Assembly: GCF_000423345.1 (NCBI RefSeq) | Contig: NZ_AUHU01000008.1 | Coordinates: 161,381-225,380 of the forward strand | Reading direction: 5' to 3' | DNA from: Marinimicrobium agarilyticum DSM 16975 | GTDB lineage: Bacteria; Pseudomonadota; Gammaproteobacteria; Pseudomonadales; Cellvibrionaceae | Length of the DNA: 64,000 nt | In this document: positions 35,555-45,008 of the stretch, one piece after another | Numbering within the stretch: the first letter of the stretch is position 1 | Layout: every line of letters starts with the position of its first letter | Notes under the pieces: model-generated | What the model was told of the DNA's origin: nothing | The model's input: only the letters and a program-made list of their open reading frames with translations | Databases searched by the model: none | Made by a program: the position numbers and the translations under genes

Positions 35555-36022
35555 ATGAGCTACCGCAGGACTTTTGGCGCCCTGAGCGCCGCTCTCACAC
35601 TGATGTCACTTTCAGGGTGCGGTGGAGACGGCACGCCGACCATCGTGCTCTCCGAAGAACAGGCCCGACTCAATCAGAACCTCAGTCGTTGGGAAAACGC
35701 GGATATCAGTCGTTATGAGTACGAGTATCGCCGCTCCTGTTATTGCCCCGATCTGCTAAAGACCGTCGTCACTGTTCAGGGCGGGGAGGTCACCGAGGCC
35801 TTTTACAAGGAGGACGGCACCTACCTTTCCGACAAGCAGCTCGAACAACTTTATACCACCAACGAACTGTTCGATATTGTTCAGGATGCCATCAATGACA
35901 GGGTCTTTTCCCTGGACGTTGAGTACGACCCCACTCTGGGCTACCCCACCCGCATAGCGATTGATCGAGACGAACAAATGGTCGATGAAGAAATCACTCA
36001 TTATGCGAGCTCGCTTCAATAG
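35555..36022 (+). CDS. DUF6174-type small lipoprotein
   Basis: A 155-residue protein with lipobox LSLSGCGGD (Cys 22). The rest (RWENADISRYEYEYRRSCYCP and VEYDPTLGYPTRIAIDRD) matches what I know of DUF6174-type proteins. Two close cysteines (CYC, about residues 51-53) may bind metal or form a disulphide. Function is unknown. It lies between dprA and tsaC. Confidence 0.7.
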   Translation: MSYRRTFGALSAALTLMSLSGCGGDGTPTIVLSEEQARLNQNLSRWENADISRYEYEYRRSCYCPDLLKTVVTVQGGEVTEAFYKEDGTYLSDKQLEQLYTTNELFDIVQDAINDRVFSLDVEYDPTLGYPTRIAIDRDEQMVDEEITHYASSLQ

Positions 36023-36034
36023 ACGTGGCTTTGT

Positions 36035-36061
36035 CCGACAACAACCTTCGGGTATTGTCGG
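36035..36061 (+). terminator. Hairpin with TTCG tetraloop after the DUF6174 gene
   Basis: CCGACAA (36035-36041) pairs with TTGTCGG (36055-36061), and inside it ACC/GGT closes a TTCG tetraloop. It begins 13 bases after the stop codon. It looks like a terminator, although the T-rich region (GTTATTTTG) is some 14 bases further on. Confidence 0.6.
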
Positions 36062-36116
36062 GCTCTTCGGTATCCGTTATTTTGCGCCCCTACGTCGGTC
36101 GTTGTGAGTGATACCT

Positions 36117-36686
36117 ATGCCCAGTTCCTCGGTTTCCTTCAATCCCCGTATTCGCCGGGCCGCGCGCGTTATGGCCCGTGGCGGTGTGGTGGCGTATCCC
36201 ACCGAAGCGGTCTGGGGTCTGGGGTGTGATCCTAACAACCCGGAAGCGGTCGGTCGTATCCTCTCCCTCAAGCAGCGCCCCTGGCAGAAGGGGCTGATTC
36301 TGCTGGCGGCTGATATTTCCGACTTCGCGCCCTTGGTGGATCGGCTGGATTCGGGGCTACGTCAGCGCCTGCAGGAAAGCTGGCCCGGCCCGGTGACCTG
36401 GCTGGTACCGGCGGCGGACCTGGTGCCGGAGTGGATTCGCGGTCGGTTTGAGACGGTGGCGTTGCGGGTCACGGATCATCCGCTCGCGGCGGGTTTGAGC
36501 CGAGCCTTCGGCGGCCCAATCGTCTCTACCTCCGCCAATCCCGCAGGCAAGCCTGAGGCGCGCACCGCGCTGGAAGTGCGTCGCTACTTCCGCGACCATC
36601 TCGACGAGATTACCCCCGGACGCGTCGGTGGGCGCGCTCAACCCTCGCAAATCCGCGACTTGGTGTCAGGAAAGGTTTTGCGTTAA
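36117..36686 (+). CDS. tsaC: Threonylcarbamoyl-AMP synthase (TsaC/YrdC family)
   Basis: A 189-residue enzyme that makes threonylcarbamoyl-AMP for the t6A modification of tRNAs decoding ANN codons. Motifs are GGVVAYPTEAVWGLGCDPNN (residues about 20-39), a KQRPWQKGLILLAAD segment (about 51-65; substrate-binding basic loop) and STSANPAGKPEA (about 140-151). ATG 36117 is preferred over a GTG at 36108, as it keeps the family length. Short (non-Sua5) form. Confidence 0.95.
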   Translation: MPSSSVSFNPRIRRAARVMARGGVVAYPTEAVWGLGCDPNNPEAVGRILSLKQRPWQKGLILLAADISDFAPLVDRLDSGLRQRLQESWPGPVTWLVPAADLVPEWIRGRFETVALRVTDHPLAAGLSRAFGGPIVSTSANPAGKPEARTALEVRRYFRDHLDEITPGRVGGRAQPSQIRDLVSGKVLR

Positions 36687-36967
36687 TTCGTCTCCTGTTC
36701 TGGCACAGGTTACTCGAGTTTTTGACCGTCCTTATTGCATACGTATTCAACCGCGCAGGCCCAGCCTTTCTGCTAGCGTAGGCACCTTCCCTGGTTTGCC
36801 GGCAATGACTCGTCGGTGCGAATTGGCCATGCCTGTTCGCCTTCAGGGAATAAACAGCAGTCTGCAAACGATTGCAAAATACGGTTCTTGTGCTAACGTT
36901 CATGAATGAGTTGAAGCGGTTTGGTGGCGTCGTGTGCGCTGAGCCCGAATAATAAGTGGAGAAGGCT

Positions 36968-39900
36968 ATGGTTGATGCGCTGAGGGTGATGGGTAGGTTG
37001 AGAGGCCTTTGCGGTTTCAAGGGGGTCACCCGACGGGTTCGTCGGATCACTACGTGGGTGCTATTGCCGCTGGGGGTTCTGACCGGCTGCGGCGAAGAGC
37101 CGGCTCCCGTTACACCCGCCAGCGCCGAGGTGCTGACCGGTGAGATGACGGCGTTCCGCTCGGTCCTCGATGGCAGGGCCCGGATTCTCACCCTGCAGAT
37201 GGGCAGCGACATTCGCGTGGCCTATGACACCGAAAGCGGCAACCTCTATCGTCTGTGGCGTGGCGATGTCGACCTCAAAGGGGCGGTGTTCGATACTCGC
37301 CACGGTCCTCAGCCCACCAGTAAAGGCGCCGTGTATGTCACCCAGCCTGATGCCGAGTGGCAGGTTCAGGGCGCCGACTGGCGCTACGCTGGCCACCGTT
37401 TTGAAGGCGAACAGGTCGTGCTTCTGTACGAGGTGCGAGGCGACGACTGGACGGCCTACGTCTCGGAAACGCCCCGAACAAATCGTAATGGCGATGTGGT
37501 GACACTGCGTCGCGAGTTTCTCGTGCATGGCCTGCCCGACGGCGCCGGTCTGACTCTGACCGGCCAGGTGTGGCCCGACGAAAAAAGCTTGGAGGGTGCC
37601 GCCCAGTGGACCGAGGCGGGGGGATTGGCCCTGAGCAATGGCTCCTCGACTCTGGCCCTCACCTATACCGATGCCGAACCCATTGAAGTGGAAGAGGAAG
37701 TCGACCCGGACCAACACCCGGGAGAGGCGCTGGTGGCCAACAGTGATTGCGCCGCCTGTCACAACCCTGAGACTCAAACCGTGGGCCCCGCCTATATCGA
37801 TATTGCCCAACGCTATGAGAATACGCCGGAGGTGGTCGCGCAGCTTGCCGACAAAATCATCCGGGGCGGTGCGGGTAATTGGGGCCAGGTTCCCATGAGC
37901 CCCCACCCCGATCTGAGCGAAGACGATGCCGCGCAAATGGTCGGTTATATCTTCTCTTTAGTGGAAGAAGAGGGTGCCGAGGAAACTCGTTGGTTGCTGG
38001 ACCAACCCGCCGAGGCCTACGAAGTGGTGGAGGAACCCTCCATGGCGGCCGGCAGTGGGGCGATGCTCTACCTGTATCAATACAGCGGAGACCAGCCCAA
38101 TATCGATGCCATGCGCGCGTCGGACCCGGTCGATGCCGCCCGAGTGGCCCGCGTCCATCTGCCGACCAAAGCCGCCTTTGCCCCGCTCAATACCCGCTTT
38201 GCCATGCAAGTGAAAGCTCACTTGCAGGTTGAAAAACCGCTGGAAACCGAACTGCGACTGGTGAGCGATGACGGCGGCTTTCTTTACCTGAACGGTGAAC
38301 CGCTGATCGACAATTGGGGCTTCCACGGTCCCCAACCGGTGGACGCCGAGGTATCTTTGTCACCGGGGCTCTACCCACTGGATATCTTCTATTTCCAGAG
38401 CAGTGCGGGCGCGTCCCTGTCGCTGCAGTGGCGCAACCCCGAAACCGGCGAGTTCGAAATTCTCCCTGAGTCTATGTTGCGCATTGAGCCGGAGGATCGT
38501 CTGGCGGTAACGCCAGTTGTCACCGACCCGAAGCGGATCAAAACCATTCCCGGAGATCAGCACAAGGTCGCCGGCATTCACCCCGCGTTCGATCTGCACC
38601 AGGCCCGCCCCGAAGCGTTTGAACCCATGGTGGGCGGCATCGATTTTCTGCCCGATGGTCGCATGGTGGTCTCCACCTGGGACCCGGAAGGCTCCGTTTA
38701 CCTCGTAAGCAATTACACTGAAAACCCGGATCAGATTGAGGTCAAGCGTATCGCCCGAGGCCTGGCTGAGCCACTCGGCGTTCAGGTGGTCGACGGCGAA
38801 ATCTACGTGCTCCAGAAACAGGAGCTGACCCACCTGCGGGATCTGAACGGCGACGAGGTGATCGACGTCTACCGCACCGTTTCCGCCGACTGGACCGTGA
38901 CCGACAACTTCCACGAATTCGCCTTCGGGCTCGAATACGAAGACGGCCACTTCTACGGCGCCCTCGCCACCGCCATTCTCGCCGGCGGTGCCAGCGCCCA
39001 GCCCCAGGCACCGGACCGGGGCAAGGCCATCAAAATCCGCGCGTCCGACGGCAAGGTAACCTTCGTCGCCCACGGCCTGCGCACACCCAATGGCATCGGT
39101 TATGGCATCGATGATCAGCTGTTTATCGCCGACAACCAAGGTGACTGGCTACCCGCCAGCAAAATCGTCGAACTCACGCCGGGTGCCTGGTACGGCTCCC
39201 GCTCCGTGGATTACGAAGGCACCGCCGACCTGACCGAAACCAAACCGGTGGTCTGGCTGCCCCAGGACGAAATCGGCAACTCTCCGAGTGAGCCGGCGCC
39301 GCTCAATGTCGGCCCCTACCAGAATCAGATGATTCACGGCGAAGTCACCCACGGCGGTATCAAGCGGGTATTCGCCGAGCGGATCAATGGCCGCCTGCAG
39401 GGCGCGGTGTTCCGCTTCATGCAGGGACTGGAAGCCGGCGTTAACCGCCTGGACTGGGCACCGGACGGCTCCCTGATCGTCGGCGGCGTGGGCAACCCGG
39501 GCAACTGGGCCGACGAAGATAAACAGTGGTACGGTCTGCAGCGCCTGGTCTACAACGGTGAAACCGCGTTCGAAATGCTCAGCGTCAGCGCCCGCTCCGA
39601 CGGCTTTGTTGCTGAGTTCACCCAACCCATCAAAGCCGGCCAGCACATCGGCCCGGACGACTTCCAGATTCAACAGTGGTACTACGAGCCCACCGAAGAA
39701 TACGGCGGCCCGAAAAAGGACCTCGAAGAACTCCCGATCGAAGGCTTCGCGCTGTCTGAAGACCGCACCCAGGTGCGCTTCAAACTGGGCGGCCTCAAAC
39801 CGGACCACGTGGTCTACTTCCGCATCAAACACCCCTTCGTGAGCGCCACCGACAGCAGCCTGTGGAGCACCGAAGCCTGGTACACGTTGAACGCCATCCC

Positions 39901-40606
39901 CGAGAACAAACCGGTGAAGCTGGAAGGGCACACCCCCCAACACAACGAACTGACCGAGATGGAAAAAGCGGACGGCTGGCAACGATTGTTCAACGGTGAA
40001 ACCCTGGAAGGGCTGCGCAACTACAACGCCCAGACCCTGGGCAAACGTTGGACCGTCGACAACGGCACCCTACACTTCCAGGGCCGCGACGCCAGCGACG
40101 GTGAAGGGTGGAAATCCGAACAGGGCGGCGACCTGGTGTTGACCGAAGCCCCGGTGAAAGACTTCGAGCTCTACCTCGAATGGAAACTCTCCCAAAACGG
40201 CAACAGCGGCATCCTCTGCAGCGTCGACGAAGGTCACGAGCACGCCTACATGAGCGGCCCGGAATACCAACTGCTCGACAACATCGGCCATCCCGACAGC
40301 GAAATTTATACCCACAGAGCGGGCGACCTCTACGACCTCATCGCCGGCACACCCGTCACCGTCAACCCCGTCGGCGAATGGAACCGCACCCGCTTGGTCG
40401 TCAACGACGGCCACATCCAACACTGGCTCAACGGCTACAAACTCGTCGACATCCAAATGGGTTCAGACGAATGGAACACCTTGATCGCCAACAGCAAATT
40501 CGCCCAATGGGACGCCTTCGCCGCGACGCAGGAAGGGCACATCGTATTACAGGATCATGGGGACGCGGTGTGGTTTCGGAATATTAAGCTGCGGAAGTTG
40601 CGTTAG
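36968..40606 (+). CDS. Multidomain lipoprotein: cytochrome c, PA14, sorbosone-dehydrogenase-like propeller and DUF1080
   Basis: A 1212-residue exported protein. The ATG at 36968 follows GGAGAAGG. Lipobox LTGC (Cys 41). After an N-terminal beta domain, a class I cytochrome c domain (about 245-335) carries CAACH at about residue 261-265 and a likely axial Met in QVPMSPHP. A PA14-like lectin domain (about 355-500; DDGGFLYLNGEPLIDNWG) follows, then a beta-propeller like L-sorbosone dehydrogenase (about 530-870; GIDFLPDGRMVVSTWD, RTPNGIGYG), an Ig-like segment, and a C-terminal DUF1080 / 3-keto-disaccharide hydrolase domain (about 1000-1210; GWQRLFNGETLEGL, NSGILC). This suggests an electron-transferring enzyme that oxidises and cleaves glycosides at the surface. 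Substrate unknown. It converges on a Gfo/Idh/MocA gene. Confidence 0.88.
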   Translation: MVDALRVMGRLRGLCGFKGVTRRVRRITTWVLLPLGVLTGCGEEPAPVTPASAEVLTGEMTAFRSVLDGRARILTLQMGSDIRVAYDTESGNLYRLWRGDVDLKGAVFDTRHGPQPTSKGAVYVTQPDAEWQVQGADWRYAGHRFEGEQVVLLYEVRGDDWTAYVSETPRTNRNGDVVTLRREFLVHGLPDGAGLTLTGQVWPDEKSLEGAAQWTEAGGLALSNGSSTLALTYTDAEPIEVEEEVDPDQHPGEALVANSDCAACHNPETQTVGPAYIDIAQRYENTPEVVAQLADKIIRGGAGNWGQVPMSPHPDLSEDDAAQMVGYIFSLVEEEGAEETRWLLDQPAEAYEVVEEPSMAAGSGAMLYLYQYSGDQPNIDAMRASDPVDAARVARVHLPTKAAFAPLNTRFAMQVKAHLQVEKPLETELRLVSDDGGFLYLNGEPLIDNWGFHGPQPVDAEVSLSPGLYPLDIFYFQSSAGASLSLQWRNPETGEFEILPESMLRIEPEDRLAVTPVVTDPKRIKTIPGDQHKVAGIHPAFDLHQARPEAFEPMVGGIDFLPDGRMVVSTWDPEGSVYLVSNYTENPDQIEVKRIARGLAEPLGVQVVDGEIYVLQKQELTHLRDLNGDEVIDVYRTVSADWTVTDNFHEFAFGLEYEDGHFYGALATAILAGGASAQPQAPDRGKAIKIRASDGKVTFVAHGLRTPNGIGYGIDDQLFIADNQGDWLPASKIVELTPGAWYGSRSVDYEGTADLTETKPVVWLPQDEIGNSPSEPAPLNVGPYQNQMIHGEVTHGGIKRVFAERINGRLQGAVFRFMQGLEAGVNRLDWAPDGSLIVGGVGNPGNWADEDKQWYGLQRLVYNGETAFEMLSVSARSDGFVAEFTQPIKAGQHIGPDDFQIQQWYYEPTEEYGGPKKDLEELPIEGFALSEDRTQVRFKLGGLKPDHVVYFRIKHPFVSATDSSLWSTEAWYTLNAIPENKPVKLEGHTPQHNELTEMEKADGWQRLFNGETLEGLRNYNAQTLGKRWTVDNGTLHFQGRDASDGEGWKSEQGGDLVLTEAPVKDFELYLEWKLSQNGNSGILCSVDEGHEHAYMSGPEYQLLDNIGHPDSEIYTHRAGDLYDLIAGTPVTVNPVGEWNRTRLVVNDGHIQHWLNGYKLVDIQMGSDEWNTLIANSKFAQWDAFAATQEGHIVLQDHGDAVWFRNIKLRKLR

Positions 40607-40667
40607 CGTTGGGTGGTGGCGGATGCGGCCTCATTATACGTAACTAATCGCGTCCGCTAGCTGCTTA

Positions 40668-40704
40668 TGTCAGGTGGCGCGCTTCGCGCTTACCATGACC
40701 TACG
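40668..40704. repeat. REP-like short hairpin repeat, copy 1
   Basis: A short inverted repeat containing GGTGGCGCGCTTCGCGCTTACC. It matches copy 2 (42021-42060) through AGGTGGCGC, GCTTCGCG, CTTACCA and CCTACG. Copy 2 carries a TC insertion on one side of the stem and a matching AG on the other, so the hairpin is kept. It ends 16 bases before variable-stem element 1. Confidence 0.7.
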
Positions 40705-40720
40705 TAAACATCGGTGAAGA

Positions 40721-40844
40721 TGGCACTGAGGTGAGGTGTGGGGACCATCATTCCAAGACCGTGGAGCGGGGGACCCGCGATTCGAGCCTACAGGGATGTA
40801 TTTACGGCGTGTCTTGGAATGATGGTCCCCACACCTCACCGGAC
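40721..40844 (+). repeat. Variable-stem structured element, copy 1
   Basis: Left flank TGGCACTGA (40721-40729); arm 40730-40759; 51-base core 40760-40810; complementary arm 40811-40840 (30 of 30 pairs); GGAC (40841-40844). Inside the core, GCGGG (40766-40770) pairs with CCCGC (40774-40778) over GGA; TACA (40789-40792) pairs with TGTA (40797-40800) over a GGGA tetraloop; and GCC (40786-40788) can pair with GGC (40806-40808). The overall fold is a long stem closing a two-hairpin junction. It lies between two convergent genes. The GGGA loop fits a GNRA tetraloop on the plus strand, which hints that the plus strand is the RNA. Not a gene; no ORF is credible across it. Confidence 0.9.
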
Positions 40845-40861
40845 GTGATGCAATGACCTAA

Positions 40862-41965
40862 CTACAATTCAATCCGCTTTCCATTCTCCGAAGCCGATTT
40901 AAAAATCGACTGCACAATATGAATATCCCGCAGGCCCTCCTCGCCTGGCACCATCACCGGCTTATCCTGCAAAATCGCCAACGCATCATCATCCATCTGC
41001 TGCGCCTGCTGATCCGCAATCGGCTTATTCAACAAACGCCCATCACTCGTCTTCCCCTGCACACCCGTATAATTCGACATCGGCCGCAAATAATACCAAC
41101 CATCCTCACAGGTCACATCCAACTTATTCCCCGGCTTCACAAAACTCGTCATGCAATCCGCCGTGGCCCCGTTAGGAAACTCCAACTGAAAATGCGTGGT
41201 TGAATCCACCTGCGTAAACACCTCCGGATGCGTCACCTCATGACGGCCACTCACCGCCACCGGTTCAATCCCCATCGCATAACGCGACCCGTTAATGGGA
41301 TAAACCCCCATATCGTAGAGCGCACCGCCGCCCATCTCCCTCTGCATCCGCCAATTATCCGGCGAGCGATTCTCCCCACCGGAATAAGCCGCAATCGACT
41401 CCACCTTCTCAATCGCCCCAAACGGCTTCTCCTTCGCAAAACGCATCACCGTCTGGGTATTCGGCTCATGCTGCATGCGGTAGCCGATACTCAACTTCAC
41501 CTTATTCTTAGTGCAGGCATCAATAATTTCCTGACACTCCGCCTCATCCATCGCCATCGGCTTTTCACACCACACATGCTTACCGGCGTTCGCCGCAATC
41601 ACCGAAAACTTCTTATGCAACGACGTCGGCGTCACCACATACACCACATCAATATCCGGGTTATCCGCAATCGTGTGCAGATTCTCGTAGTTATACACAT
41701 TGGCATCCTTGATGCCGTACTTCTCCTGCCACACCGGAACCTTCTCCGGGCTTCCGGTCACAATGCCTCTCAACTCGCAATACTGCGTCAACTGCAAACC
41801 CGGCGCCAGCTGGCCGGAGGAATAACCCCCGAGCCCCAATAGCGCCACCCCGATCTTGCGGGGCGGTTTGCCGAACGCATGAGAGGCCCAGCTGGAAGAG
41901 AGTAGGGCGGTGGAGGCGCCCATGGCCTGGAGAAAGCGACGGCGGTTGAAGTGTGGGGTGGGCAT
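40862..41965 (-). CDS. Tat-exported Gfo/Idh/MocA family oxidoreductase
   Basis: A 367-residue NAD(P)-dependent oxidoreductase. It has a twin-arginine signal (NRRRFLQAMGASTALLSSSWASHA), so it should act outside the cytoplasm with a pre-bound nucleotide, as glucose-fructose oxidoreductase does. The Rossmann fold starts at VALLGLGGYSSG (about residue 41), and CEKPMAMD (about 134-141) holds the catalytic-site Lys of the EKP motif. The convergent neighbour encodes a DUF1080 protein; pairs of this kind are proposed to make and cleave 3-keto-glycosides. It lies between two copies of the variable-stem element. Confidence 0.9.
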   Translation of the reverse strand: MPTPHFNRRRFLQAMGASTALLSSSWASHAFGKPPRKIGVALLGLGGYSSGQLAPGLQLTQYCELRGIVTGSPEKVPVWQEKYGIKDANVYNYENLHTIADNPDIDVVYVVTPTSLHKKFSVIAANAGKHVWCEKPMAMDEAECQEIIDACTKNKVKLSIGYRMQHEPNTQTVMRFAKEKPFGAIEKVESIAAYSGGENRSPDNWRMQREMGGGALYDMGVYPINGSRYAMGIEPVAVSGRHEVTHPEVFTQVDSTTHFQLEFPNGATADCMTSFVKPGNKLDVTCEDGWYYLRPMSNYTGVQGKTSDGRLLNKPIADQQAQQMDDDALAILQDKPVMVPGEEGLRDIHIVQSIFKSASENGKRIEL

Positions 41966-42020
41966 GGTTTGGGCCTCCGGGTTGAGAAACAGTGTTGGGT
42001 GGTCATATTGGCGTTGGGTT

Positions 42021-43289
<1,269 letters not shown>

Positions 43290-43307
43290 CAATAGCTGGA
43301 TGGTTTT

Positions 43308-44147
43308 ATGACTGATTCTTACGCCGTGTTTGGCAACCCTATTGCGCACAGCAAATCCCCCTATATTCACCGCCAGTTCGCTGAGCAGACCGGGCAGGAG
43401 CTGGCCTACACCAAACAGCAGGTGAACGAAGGCGAATTCGAACAGGCCGCGGACGCCTTTTTCGCTGGCGGCGGCAAGGGCCTGAACGTCACCGTGCCCT
43501 TCAAGCTGGACGCCTACGGCTATGCGGCCCGCCTGACTCCCCGGGCGCGCCGGGCCGGCGCGGTCAACACCCTGGCCAAGCAGCCCGACGGCACCTTGCT
43601 GGGGGACAACACCGACGGCATCGGCATGGTCAACGACATGCACAACCTGGGTTGGGAAATCGCCGGCAAGCGGGTGTTGTTGCTGGGCGCTGGCGGTGCG
43701 GTGCGAGGCGTTCTGCAGCCGCTGATGGAGCAGGAACCCGCCTCGGTCACCATCGCCAACCGCACGGTGCACAAAGCGGAGCAGCTGTCCAAGGGCTTCG
43801 CCGATCTGGGCGTCATTGAACCGGTGGGCTACGAGAACCTGAGCCAGAAAGAGCCGTTTGATCTGGTCATTAATGGCACCTCCGCCAGCCTCTCGGGTGA
43901 GCTGCCGCCGCTGCCGGATGACCTGCTCGCCGAGGGCGCGGCCTGTTACGACATGATGTATGCCGCCGAACCCACTCCCTTTCTGGCCTGGGCCGAATCC
44001 CACGGCGCCGAACAAAGGGCCGACGGGTTGGGTATGCTGGTGGGGCAGGCGGCGGAATCCTTTTATGTCTGGCGTCAGGTTCGCCCCGAAGTGATACCGG
44101 TCATTACCGCCATGCGGCACACTTTGAGTGCGAAAAAAGGCGCGTAA
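43308..44147 (+). CDS. aroE: Shikimate dehydrogenase
   Basis: A 279-residue NADPH-dependent enzyme of the chorismate pathway. Motifs are FGNPIAHSKSPYIH (residues about 6-19), NVTVPFKLDAY (about 60-70, catalytic Lys), DNTDGIGM (about 101-108) and GAGGAVRGVL (about 126-135). It is co-oriented and closely spaced with hemF, an arrangement common in Gammaproteobacteria. Confidence 0.97.
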   Translation: MTDSYAVFGNPIAHSKSPYIHRQFAEQTGQELAYTKQQVNEGEFEQAADAFFAGGGKGLNVTVPFKLDAYGYAARLTPRARRAGAVNTLAKQPDGTLLGDNTDGIGMVNDMHNLGWEIAGKRVLLLGAGGAVRGVLQPLMEQEPASVTIANRTVHKAEQLSKGFADLGVIEPVGYENLSQKEPFDLVINGTSASLSGELPPLPDDLLAEGAACYDMMYAAEPTPFLAWAESHGAEQRADGLGMLVGQAAESFYVWRQVRPEVIPVITAMRHTLSAKKGA

Positions 44148-44162
44148 TCAACCCCTTCTTTG

Positions 44163-44180
44163 ATGTAAGATAAATAACAT
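44163..44180. promoter_or_regulatory. Candidate GntR operator upstream of the sugar-acid operon
   Basis: ATGTAAGATAAATAACAT has matching ATGT/ACAT ends and partial inner symmetry (six of nine paired positions) in an AT-rich stretch 78 bases before the GntR-family gene. A site for autoregulation is plausible. Weak evidence. Confidence 0.25.
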
Positions 44181-44257
44181 ATAAGGCGGGGTGGTTTTAG
44201 AAACATCGGCCAGGCCCGCCAGTGATAACGAACATTCATACCATCGCGAGCAATGCA

Positions 44258-44983
44258 ATGAGCAGACTAGAGGGTGGTCGCAACCTGACCCATCAGGTCA
44301 CCTACCAGCTGGGGGCTGCGATCGTGCGCGGGGAGTACGGCATCAACGATCCCCTGCCGACCGAAGCCGAACTGTGCGAAGCGTTCGACATCAGCCGCAG
44401 CGTCATCCGCGAAGCGGTGAAAATGCTCACCGCCAAAGGGCTGATTTCTTCGCGTCCGCGCCAGGGTATCCGGGTCCAGCCCAACAACCGCTGGAACATG
44501 TTCGATGAGGACGTGCTCGAGTGGACGCTGAGCAGCCGACCCTCTCTGGAGCTGCTGCGCGAGTTCACCGAGTTGCGCATGGGCATTGAGCCCGAAGCCG
44601 CCATCCTGGCGGCCCGCAAGCAGAACCGTGAGCGCATCGCCGACATCGAAAAAGCGCTGCTGCGCATGGATGCCGCCGAGCGCGGCAATGATGACCCCCT
44701 GGAGGCGGACATCGCCTTCCACACGGCGGTATTGCTCGCCAGCGAAAACCGTTTTTTCATTCAACTGCGCAGCTTCATCCAGACCGCGCTGCGGGTGAGC
44801 ATTACCTCCACCAACCAGCTCAAGGGAGTGGACGTGGCCAGTGAAGCGGACCACCGCACCGTGTACGAGGCGATAGCCGCCGGTGATGGCGAGGGCGCGC
44901 GCAAGGCGGTGGTGGCGTTGTTGGAAGAGGCGCTGACGCTGATCGAGGCATCCATGAAAGCCCGGCGGGCCGCGACGGCCTGA
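44258..44983 (+). CDS. GntR-family (FadR-type) transcriptional regulator
   Basis: A roughly 241-residue regulator. The N-terminal winged helix (about 8-75; LPTEAELCEAFDISRSVIREAVKMLTAKGLISSRPRQGIRV) is followed by an FCD-type effector domain (about 95-230; with His in ADIAFHTAVLLAS and SEADHRTVYEAI as likely metal ligands). FadR-type GntR proteins commonly sense sugar acids, in line with the dehydratase gene 25 bases downstream. The start is uncertain (GTG at 44222 or ATG at 44258; the latter is used). Confidence 0.9.
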   Translation: MSRLEGGRNLTHQVTYQLGAAIVRGEYGINDPLPTEAELCEAFDISRSVIREAVKMLTAKGLISSRPRQGIRVQPNNRWNMFDEDVLEWTLSSRPSLELLREFTELRMGIEPEAAILAARKQNRERIADIEKALLRMDAAERGNDDPLEADIAFHTAVLLASENRFFIQLRSFIQTALRVSITSTNQLKGVDVASEADHRTVYEAIAAGDGEGARKAVVALLEEALTLIEASMKARRAATA

Positions 44984-45008
44984 GCCCGGCTTCATTCGAG
45001 TTTTCCCT

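Noticed and set aside
40760-40810. tRNA T-arm-like GATTCGAGCC in the element core
   Set aside because: The rest of a tRNA (acceptor, anticodon, D arm) is absent, and the core folds differently.
40674-40856. Small open frames running through the three variable-stem elements (here, 42027-42350 and 47532-47876)
   Set aside because: They give similar short peptides only because the DNA core is conserved; the reading breaks with arm sequence and no ribosome site is present.
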